A stretch of DNA of 64,000 nt from JBDTVS01 sp040007095 (lineage in GTDB: Bacteria; Acidobacteriota; Vicinamibacteria; Vicinamibacterales; CAVVIG01): assembly GCA_040007095.1 (NCBI GenBank), contig JBDTVS010000090.1, positions 1 to 64,000 of the forward strand, written 5' to 3'. The notes beneath the pieces are model-generated. The model made no database searches and was not told the DNA's origin. It worked only from the letters and a program-made list of their open reading frames with translations. Position 1 is the stretch's first letter. The number at the start of each line of letters is the position of its first letter. A program made the translations under genes and the position numbers. Shown piece by piece: positions 35,430 through 42,006 of this stretch.

Positions 35430-36020
35430 CTAGGCGGGGCTGGAGGCGGGCTGATGCCACGCGCACGTGCACTGTGACTGCTCGGCCTGAGACGATGGAA
35501 ACATGTGGTAATACATCGCGATCACCATCGGGATGAACACGATCGTGTTGTAGAAGAGATGCAGCTCGACTCTGGGAACCCAGAGCTGCACGAGACTGGT
35601 CGGCACCGGGCGGCCGAAGAAGTTGTAGCCAAGAATGATCTGCAGCTGGAGCAGGAAGTGCTCGATGTGGTGGAAGAACTGGATACCCAGCGCAATGGTC
35701 CACCACTGGCGATCCCTGGTGCCCGTAAACCCGGACCGCAACACCCAGAGGCCGGCCAGCATCACGAGCGCGTAGCTGTAATGCAGCGCCTCCGACGTAA
35801 TCAGCTTGGGATAGAAGTATCCGACAAGCCCACGCGCCTCCGGGACCGGCCAGCCAAGCCCATAGATTTGATAGGCCTGCAGGAGGTGCTCGCCCCAGTG
35901 AGCGAGCACAATCACCATGAACGCCCGAAGCGCCAGCTCGTGCCGCGGCCCGTTGAGGCGCTCGACCAGTGTCATCGTGGGGACGGGCCGGCGAGCCTCG
36001 GCGTGCGTAGTGGCGTACAT
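35430..36020 (-). CDS. Polytopic membrane protein with histidine-rich helices
   Basis: 196 residues from ATG 36020 (ATG 35975, MTLVERLNG, is an alternative). Hydrophobic segments hold paired histidines: VIVLAHWGEHLLQAYQIY, ALGIQFFHHIEHFLLQLQ and VELHLFYNTIVF. Such His pairs inside helices could bind heme or copper. A short Cys-x-Cys tail (CTCAWH) ends the protein. I do not recognise the family. It is encoded 7 bp upstream of the polyferredoxin gene and is probably the first gene of this membrane operon. Confidence 0.75.
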   Translation of the reverse strand: MYATTHAEARRPVPTMTLVERLNGPRHELALRAFMVIVLAHWGEHLLQAYQIYGLGWPVPEARGLVGYFYPKLITSEALHYSYALVMLAGLWVLRSGFTGTRDRQWWTIALGIQFFHHIEHFLLQLQIILGYNFFGRPVPTSLVQLWVPRVELHLFYNTIVFIPMVIAMYYHMFPSSQAEQSQCTCAWHQPASSPA

Positions 36021-36032
36021 GGCTGATCTAAA

Positions 36033-36110
36033 TGGCTGACGGCTGATAATTGCTGCTGATAGTCGACGGGCTGGGGACGCGGTCGGCCACAAGCCGCCAA
36101 TCATCAGCCA
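36033..36110. repeat. Dispersed inverted repeat (GGCTGAT type)
   Basis: GGCTGATAATTG at 36041-36052 pairs with its inverted copy at 36098-36109 with one mismatch; an extra TGGCTGAC unit precedes the left arm. It lies between divergent genes and probably carries no coding content. Confidence 0.5.
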
Positions 36111-36174
36111 TAATCGAACGCTGACTCCCAGTATAAGGCGGGGCTCGTTACGGGCTCAATCGTAGAAAAGGATT

Positions 36175-37410
36175 ATGCCGACGCGCCCGGTCGCCGCGGC
36201 GACGCTCTACCCGACATCGAGTGCGGCGCGAGACCGATTCGTGCTCGATCGCCGGCCCGTGCGTGTCGATCCCGATCCGTGGCGTTTTCAGGACGTCATC
36301 GTCGAGGACGAGCGCACCGCGGATGGGCGGGCGGCGCGGACCGCCACGGTCTTCCTGACTGGCCGTGAATGCCCCTGGCGCTGCGTGATGTGCGACCTCT
36401 GGCGCTACACGACCGCTGGTGACACCCCGCCGGGCGCCATACCGGCCCAGGTCGCCGCCGCCCGGAAGAGATTGCTGAGCGAGCAGCGGCCGGTCACGCA
36501 CCTCAAGCTGTACAACGCCGGCAGCTTCTTCGACCCGCGGGCCGTGCCCGAGCAGGACTACGAAGCCGTGGCCGCCGAAGTCGGGAGATTCGAGCAGGTG
36601 GTCGTGGAGTCGCACCCCGCGCTCGTCGGCGAGCGCGTGGACCGGTTTCTTGACGCGCTCGATGTGCATCGGTCGAGTCGGGGTGCCGCCGCCCGGCTCG
36701 AAGTCGCCATGGGTCTCGAAACGGTCCATCCGGCTGCCCTGGAACGGCTTCATAAACGCATGACGGTCAATCAGTTCGCCGATGCGGCGAACCGCCTCAT
36801 CGAACGCCGTGTCGACGTGCGAGTGTTTCTCCTGATTGCGCCTCCGTTCGTGCCGGCGGAGGAACAGGACGCGTGGCTCCAGGAATCGATCGACACCGCG
36901 TTCGGCTGCGGCGCATCCGTGGTGACGCTGATTCCCACGCGGGCCGGCAATGGGGCGATGGAGACCCTGTCGGCCGATGGATCGTTTCGATTGCCGAGCC
37001 TCGACGCCATCGAACGCAGCGTCGAGCTGTCGCACGCGCGCCTGGCAGCCCGTGGTGAAAGTCTGGCGTCGCACCGAGGCGGGCGAGGCGCCCCGCCGGC
37101 AAGGCGCGACCCCGGGGCCCCCGACGCGCGTTTCCCAGCGCGTTGGGGTGGGGGCGACCGAGAATACCGGGAGTATTTGAGCGAGGAGCAACGCAGCCAG
37201 CGGGGATGCATCGCCCGTCGAATGCAGCCAGACTCTCACCACGGGCTATCAGGCCATCGCGGACGGCTGTTCGTCGATCTGTGGAATCTCGAACAGTTCT
37301 CCGAGTGTCCGACCTGCCTGGACGCCCGCCGAGTCAGGCTCCACACCATGAACCTGGAACAGCGGATCCCTCCCCCGATTGCGTGCGCGCGACACGAACG
37401 TCGGCAATGA
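36175..37410 (+). CDS. Radical SAM protein with an in-frame palindromic-element insertion
   Basis: 411 residues with AAAGGA shortly before the ATG. The cluster motif ECPWRCVMCDLWRY (Cx3Cx2C) lies at about residue 65; VAMGLETVHPAALERLHKRM and TLIPTRAGNGAME are later barrel blocks, and the C-terminal LFVDLWNLEQFSECPTC plus CARH add Cys residues. Between LSHARLAARG and RGRLFVDLWN the protein has about 67 low-complexity residues, coded by a 201-bp element with inverted ends (37047-37247). Without it the length would be normal for this family. Its last codon overlaps the FAD oxidoreductase start (ATGA), so the two are coupled. The substrate is unknown. Confidence 0.82.
   Translation: MPTRPVAAATLYPTSSAARDRFVLDRRPVRVDPDPWRFQDVIVEDERTADGRAARTATVFLTGRECPWRCVMCDLWRYTTAGDTPPGAIPAQVAAARKRLLSEQRPVTHLKLYNAGSFFDPRAVPEQDYEAVAAEVGRFEQVVVESHPALVGERVDRFLDALDVHRSSRGAAARLEVAMGLETVHPAALERLHKRMTVNQFADAANRLIERRVDVRVFLLIAPPFVPAEEQDAWLQESIDTAFGCGASVVTLIPTRAGNGAMETLSADGSFRLPSLDAIERSVELSHARLAARGESLASHRGGRGAPPARRDPGAPDARFPARWGGGDREYREYLSEEQRSQRGCIARRMQPDSHHGLSGHRGRLFVDLWNLEQFSECPTCLDARRVRLHTMNLEQRIPPPIACARHERRQ
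37047..37247. mobile_element. Palindromic element inserted in frame in the radical SAM gene
   Basis: AGCCCGTGGTGAAAGTCTGG (37047-37066) is inverted at 37228-37247 with one mismatch, and weaker pairing extends to 37040 and 37254. The enclosed length with repeats is 201 bp, exactly 67 codons, so the host frame stays open. A 51-bp core (37163-37213) is about 84 percent identical to the core of the 6603-6760 element, although the termini differ. No target duplication is evident. Confidence 0.7.
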
Positions 37411-38987
37411 ACGCGCACAGCCTCGACGTTGATGTCGCGATCGTCGGCTCAGGGTTCGCCGGGGCGTTGACGGCGCTCGCGCTGCGGCGGCGAGGCATGC
37501 GCGTGGCGCTGCTCGAACGCGGATGTCACCCGCGGTTCGCAATCGGCGAATCCTCCACGCCGCTCGCAAACCTCCTGATCGAGCACATCGCGGATCGCTA
37601 CGATTTGCCCCGCATCCGTGCCTTTTCGAAATGGGGCACGTGGCAGCGGGAGCGGCCCGACGTCGCGGCTGGACTCAAACGTGGCTTCACGTTCTGGTTC
37701 CATCGGGCGGGCGAGCGTTTCTCGGACAATCGCGACCATTCGCGACAGCTGGTGGTCGCCGCCAGTCCTCACGACGACATCGGCGATACGCACTGGTACC
37801 GGCCGGACTTCGATCACGCGCTGGTGCGCGAGGCCGAAGCGGAGGGCGCCGTCTACCTGGACCAGACGCGGCTCGAACGGTTCCGCGACACCGGCATGGG
37901 CGTCGAGTTGAGCGGCACGCGCAGCGGCCGCGAGCTTCAGGTCTCGGCGCGTTTCGTCATCGACGCCAGCGGCCCACGCGGGTTTCTCCACAAGGCCCTG
38001 GCCCTGCACGACGCACCGATGCAATGGCTGCCGCCGACGCAAGCGCTCTACACGCATTTTGACGGTGTCGAGCAATGGGAACACGTGACCGCCCTCGGCG
38101 AGACACCGCCGTTTCCGGTGGACGCTGCGGCACTGCATCATGTGTTCGACGGCGGATGGATGTGGGTGCTGCGGTTCAACAACGGCATGACGAGCGCCGG
38201 CGTGGCACTCACCGACCGCGTCGCCGCCGGATTTCGCGCGGAGGAGGGCCCCTCCGCCTGGGACCGCGTTCTCGCGAGCCTGCCCTCAGTCCAGGATCAG
38301 TTTCGAGAAGCCCGCCCACTGCTCCCCTTCGTGCATGCCCCCCGTCTCGCGTTCCGGAGCCGGGAAGTCTGCGGACCGCGCTGGGCGCTGCTTCCCTCGG
38401 CGGCCGGGGTGATCGATCCACTGCTGTCCACCGGGTTCCCACTCACGCTGCTCGGGATCCTGCGGCTGCTCGACGTGCTGGAGACCAGCGCCGAGGGCCC
38501 CGAGCGAGAGGCGGGGCTAGGTGCGTACGCGCGGGCGACACACGACGAACTGGAGGCGGCCGAGCAACTTGTCGCCGCGCTTTACGCGAGCATGACCGAT
38601 CCGCCGCTCTTCAAACGCCTGACGCTGCTCTATTTCGCGGCGGCGAGCTATGCGGAAACGGCGTGGCGACTGGGCCGGCGCGAGCTGGCGCCAGGCTTCC
38701 TGCTGCACGCCCATCCGGCGTTCGGTCCCGAGTTGCGCGCGTGCTCGGAGTCCGCACTTCGAACGATGGACGGCATCGCCCGCGAGGAACTGCTGACGAG
38801 GATCGACCGCGCCATCCTGCCATTCGACATCGCCGGGCTGCTCGATCGAAGCCGGAGGGACTGGTATCCCGTGCTCGCCGAGGATCTCGTGACGAACGCA
38901 TCCAAGTTGCACGCATCGTCAGTCGAAATCGAGCGTCTATTGGAGCGATGCGGTTTCACCGCGCGCGGCCCCGCGCGGCGCGTATGA
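37407..38987 (+). CDS. FAD-dependent oxidoreductase of the flavin halogenase-like family
   Basis: 526 residues from ATG 37407. The Rossmann motif VAIVGSGFAGALTALALRRRG opens the protein, followed by GESSTPLANLL, the second FAD-contact block of the tryptophan halogenase/geranylgeranyl reductase group. GWMWVLRFNNG stands where halogenases have WxWxIP, so the halogenation motif is not conserved and a different oxidation or reduction is more likely. PSAAGVIDPLLSTGFPLTL is the FAD-closing segment. It is translationally coupled to the radical SAM gene (ATGA), so both probably act on the same compound. Confidence 0.85.
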   Translation: MNAHSLDVDVAIVGSGFAGALTALALRRRGMRVALLERGCHPRFAIGESSTPLANLLIEHIADRYDLPRIRAFSKWGTWQRERPDVAAGLKRGFTFWFHRAGERFSDNRDHSRQLVVAASPHDDIGDTHWYRPDFDHALVREAEAEGAVYLDQTRLERFRDTGMGVELSGTRSGRELQVSARFVIDASGPRGFLHKALALHDAPMQWLPPTQALYTHFDGVEQWEHVTALGETPPFPVDAAALHHVFDGGWMWVLRFNNGMTSAGVALTDRVAAGFRAEEGPSAWDRVLASLPSVQDQFREARPLLPFVHAPRLAFRSREVCGPRWALLPSAAGVIDPLLSTGFPLTLLGILRLLDVLETSAEGPEREAGLGAYARATHDELEAAEQLVAALYASMTDPPLFKRLTLLYFAAASYAETAWRLGRRELAPGFLLHAHPAFGPELRACSESALRTMDGIAREELLTRIDRAILPFDIAGLLDRSRRDWYPVLAEDLVTNASKLHASSVEIERLLERCGFTARGPARRV

Positions 38988-39268
38988 CCGCAGCTCCGCA
39001 CCGCCTGTGGAATCACACCGGCGAGAGCGTTCCAGTTGTGTAATGTCCGGCTTCAGCCTGGCTTCAGCCGGACCGTGATAGTCCACCTGAAGGGGTGGTG
39101 CACCAGTTCAACGTCCACCACCGAGTCCACCGAGAAAAATCTTTAATATGCGCGCACGTTTCATGCTACGGGGTGCGCCCCGCTCGTGACGACCCGGTGG
39201 TTCCATGAGACCGAGACAATGCCCCTGAAGCGAGCCCTCCGTACCAGCCGAATTTGCGCCGCCGCCCA
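38988..39268. repeat. Repeat-rich intergenic region with a REP palindrome
   Basis: The 281-bp gap between convergent genes holds GTCCGGCT (39045-39052) and its complement AGCCGGAC (39066-39073), the same arms as in the palindrome at 14704-14721, and a short CCACCGAG tandem at about 39110-39130. No gene or clear terminator with a U-tract was seen. Confidence 0.6.
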
Positions 39269-40138
39269 CTACGTCGGCAGGGTGTGGCCCGGACCGCTCG
39301 AGCTACGGCTGTTCCGCCGGTGGTCCAGGTACGCTTCAATCATCAGCGCCGACGGCCCCACCAGGAACAGCGCGTAGAACGGCGCGTAGACGACCTCCGA
39401 CAGGCGCAGCGCCGTCTCCACGAGCGCGACCACAAAGACGACGGCGACCTGGCCCCAGAACGGCCGCACGGTGGTTTTCGGGTCGGTGACCATGAAGAAG
39501 ATGAACAGCTGATACATCGGGCCGGTGATTGGCGCGACGTTGGCGAGCCACGGATTGCCGGTGATGGCGCTGCGGACGAACGAGAAGAACAGGAACGAGG
39601 CCACATACGCAGCGCTGATGTGCAGCCGGCCCACCCGCCAGACGATCACCGAGCCCAGCGTCCAGATCACCACCATCGGCCAGATGTTGTTGCCCCATTG
39701 AATGCTCAGCAACGACACGGTCGCCGGCGCCAGGAACAGCACGGCGCTGACGCCGAGGTTCGACGGATTCCAGAGATGGCGGCCGTTGACCCGCAGCACG
39801 TATTTGGAGGCAATCGAGATCAGGCTGGCCAGCACGTAAGGCCACAGAAACGGCGACCGCACCAGGATGCCCACGCTGATGCCGGTGATGTACGCGCTGG
39901 CCGGATGCGGCCAGCGGCCGTAGGTCAGCCGCGCCATCAGCAGCTCCGCCGCGATCGCCGTGACAATCGCGAGACCGGTTCGCGTATAGCTTTCGAGAAC
40001 GCCGAAGGAGAGATGCGCGGCGATGAGAATGCAGGTGATGAAGATCGGCGGCACCAGCCGGTTCGCCAGCGAGAACCTGAACCGAGGCCTCGCCACGACC
40101 GCGCCGGACGACGAGAACGCCGCGCTCTCTGATGTCAT
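39269..40138 (-). CDS. RnfD/NqrB-fold membrane protein, UnbU-like
   Basis: 289 residues from ATG 40138, with eight or so hydrophobic segments. Recognisable blocks are YITGISVGILVRSPFLWPYVLAS, LWNPSNLGVSAVLFLAPATV and the FFMVTDPKTTVRP motif. These match the RnfD/NqrB/RnfE fold and, more closely by memory, the UnbU proteins found beside enediyne polyketide synthases. The canonical FMN-attachment motif SGAT is not seen. It follows an ASPIC/UnbV protein with a 4-bp overlap, so the UnbV-UnbU pairing is preserved here without a polyketide synthase. The role may be membrane electron transfer or transport. Confidence 0.82.
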   Translation of the reverse strand: MTSESAAFSSSGAVVARPRFRFSLANRLVPPIFITCILIAAHLSFGVLESYTRTGLAIVTAIAAELLMARLTYGRWPHPASAYITGISVGILVRSPFLWPYVLASLISIASKYVLRVNGRHLWNPSNLGVSAVLFLAPATVSLLSIQWGNNIWPMVVIWTLGSVIVWRVGRLHISAAYVASFLFFSFVRSAITGNPWLANVAPITGPMYQLFIFFMVTDPKTTVRPFWGQVAVVFVVALVETALRLSEVVYAPFYALFLVGPSALMIEAYLDHRRNSRSSSGPGHTLPT

Positions 40139-42006
40139 GGAGCTTCCCTGATCTTGTGCAACCGGTCGATCGCCGGTTTTTCGATCGTCTGGCGCCGGCC
40201 GGATGGCCACGCGATCTCGACGCGATCGACGATGGTCGTCTGGCCGAGGCCGTAGTGCAGCCGGCGCTGATTCTGGGCGCTGAAACCGCTGCCGCCGCTG
40301 ACCTCCTGGAGCTGCACCTGGCCCTTCCAATGAAGCTCGACCCGTGCGCCTATCGCACTGCGGTTGCTCGGCGCACCCTCGAGCTCGAAGTCGATCCAGT
40401 GGCGCCCCGTCTGCACGGTGTTTCGGTAAACCAGCAGCGGTCCCCGCTGGTTCGCCACGATGACGTCGATGACGCCGCGATTCGAGAGATCCGCGAACGC
40501 GACCGCCCGTCCATCGTAGACATCGGTGACGCCGACGACCGGGGCGACGTCGATGAACCGCCCGACGCCGTCGTTGACCCACACGCGCTTGCGCTGGTAG
40601 CCCGACAGGCTTCGACCTTTCATGGCCGGCCAGTTCTGCGCGTCGCCGATGATGGCGCGGTGCCCGACGGCGATCTGCGCGAAGTCGTACCAATAGCTGG
40701 TTCGCTCGCCGGCCGACACATAGCCGTTCACGAGATACAAGTCGAGCGTGCCGTCGTTATTGAGATCGCCGAACTGCGCGCCCCAGCTCCAACCGCCCAG
40801 ATCCACGCCAAGGCTCGACGCGAGATCCTCGAACTCCACCATCGGCGGGACGGGTAGGGCAGGTGGGGCGGGTTGGCCTGCTGGGGCGGGTCGGGCTGGT
40901 GAGATTGGTGGGGCCGGGCCAGCCTTTTTAGGCACCCAGAGATCGTTGGCTTGCACCAGCACGCCCGGCTCCGAGATGTTGGTCTTGTAGATCGACAATC
41001 GGCCGTCGTTGAAGACGTCGCCGAACGCCGCGTTCATGCCGCTCTTCGGCGTCCGTCCGATGTTGGTCTCGGTGCTGACATCGACGAACCGCTTGCCGTT
41101 GCGGTTGGCGTAGATCTGGGACACGCCGTAGTCGTTCGCGAGGAAGAGATCCGGGAACCCCGTACCGAACAGGTCGGCGGCGCCCACGGCCAGCGTCCAC
41201 CGGTGCGAATCGAGGCCCAGCGCCGCGGTGGTGTCCTCGAACGTGCCATCGCCGCGGTTGTGCAACAGATACTTGCGGCCGCCGTTGTTCGCGTACTCGA
41301 AGCTCTCGGGCATGATCCGGGTCGTCTTCAGATGCCAGAGATCGAGGTCTTCCGGCCAATACCCGGCGAGAAACAGGTCGACCTTGCCGTCGCGATCGTA
41401 GTCGAGCCAGACCGCGCTGTTGGCGTTGACCCACTGCGGCAACCCGGCGCGTTCGGTCACGCGCGTAAACGCTCGTCCCGCCTCGTTGTGAAAGAGCTCC
41501 GGCCGGCCGTACTTGTAGACGAACAGATCGTCGAATCCATCGTTGTCGTAGTCTGCCCAGATCGCGCCCATCGAGACGCCGGTGCCGATACGGTTCACCG
41601 CGGCGACACCCATGTCCGGCGCGACGTTCTTGAACGTGCCGTCGCGCTGATTCCGATACAGGCGATTCAAACCGCCTTCGGCGCTGTTGGTGACATAGAA
41701 GTCCGGCCAGCCGTCGCGGTCGAAGTCGGCGACGGCAACGGCCGCCCCGGTCGACGCCACCTGCGGCATGATGTGATCCAGTTGCGCATCGAAGGTCGGC
41801 GCAACGTGCGTGAAGTCGACGCCGCTCGGCCGCGCGACTTCCTCCAGCGCAAAGCCATAGCGAGCCAACGCGTCGGACTGATCGCGCCGCTCGTCCGATC
41901 CTTTCCCCGCGCTGGCTCGATCGAGGGCTTTCACGGCCACCAGCGACGCCGCCAGCAGCACCGCCCAGACACTCCACAGCCACCACTGTCGAGCCTGTGC
42001 GCTCAT
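40135..42006 (-). CDS. CRTAC1-like protein with FG-GAP repeats and ASPIC/UnbV C-terminus
   Basis: 623 residues from ATG 42006. One N-terminal transmembrane or signal segment (WWLWSVWAVLLAASLVAVKAL) is followed by FG-GAP/VCBS propeller units with calcium-binding motifs: DFDRDGWPDFYVTN, DYDNDGFDDLFVYK, DYDRDGKVDLFLAG and DLNNDGTLDLYLVNG. The ASPIC/UnbV end is GARVELHWKGQVQLQEVSGGSGFSAQ-like followed by WPSGRRQTIE. A Pro/Ala-rich linker of about 28 residues (40843-40924) interrupts the propeller and resembles a dispersed repeat. Probably a surface protein. Both its ends overlap neighbours by 4 bp. Confidence 0.9.
   Translation of the reverse strand: MSAQARQWWLWSVWAVLLAASLVAVKALDRASAGKGSDERRDQSDALARYGFALEEVARPSGVDFTHVAPTFDAQLDHIMPQVASTGAAVAVADFDRDGWPDFYVTNSAEGGLNRLYRNQRDGTFKNVAPDMGVAAVNRIGTGVSMGAIWADYDNDGFDDLFVYKYGRPELFHNEAGRAFTRVTERAGLPQWVNANSAVWLDYDRDGKVDLFLAGYWPEDLDLWHLKTTRIMPESFEYANNGGRKYLLHNRGDGTFEDTTAALGLDSHRWTLAVGAADLFGTGFPDLFLANDYGVSQIYANRNGKRFVDVSTETNIGRTPKSGMNAAFGDVFNDGRLSIYKTNISEPGVLVQANDLWVPKKAGPAPPISPARPAPAGQPAPPALPVPPMVEFEDLASSLGVDLGGWSWGAQFGDLNNDGTLDLYLVNGYVSAGERTSYWYDFAQIAVGHRAIIGDAQNWPAMKGRSLSGYQRKRVWVNDGVGRFIDVAPVVGVTDVYDGRAVAFADLSNRGVIDVIVANQRGPLLVYRNTVQTGRHWIDFELEGAPSNRSAIGARVELHWKGQVQLQEVSGGSGFSAQNQRRLHYGLGQTTIVDRVEIAWPSGRRQTIEKPAIDRLHKIREAP
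40843..40924. repeat. Low-complexity repeat coding for a Pro/Ala linker inside the CRTAC1 gene
   Basis: GGCAGGTGGGGCGGGTTGGC at 40858-40877 matches 62733-62752, in an intergenic hairpin, at 19 of 20 positions. In frame it codes for AGPAPPISPARPAPAGQPAP and more, which is not part of the FG-GAP fold. Confidence 0.6.

Noticed and set aside
33872..35536. 554-codon plus-strand frame
   Set aside because: It is antisense to the polyferredoxin gene, whose cysteine motifs and hydrophobic segments are unmistakable.
37407..38987. Tryptophan halogenase call
   Set aside because: The WxWxIP motif required for halogenation is replaced by WMWVLRFNN, so only the broader FAD family is supported.
8608..39145. 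CRISPR array
   Set aside because: The periodic repeats are short inverted arms without regular unique spacers, and no cas genes are present.
39269..42006. Enediyne biosynthetic cluster
   Set aside because: UnbU/UnbV-like genes are present, but no polyketide synthase, thioesterase or UnbL homolog lies within the window.
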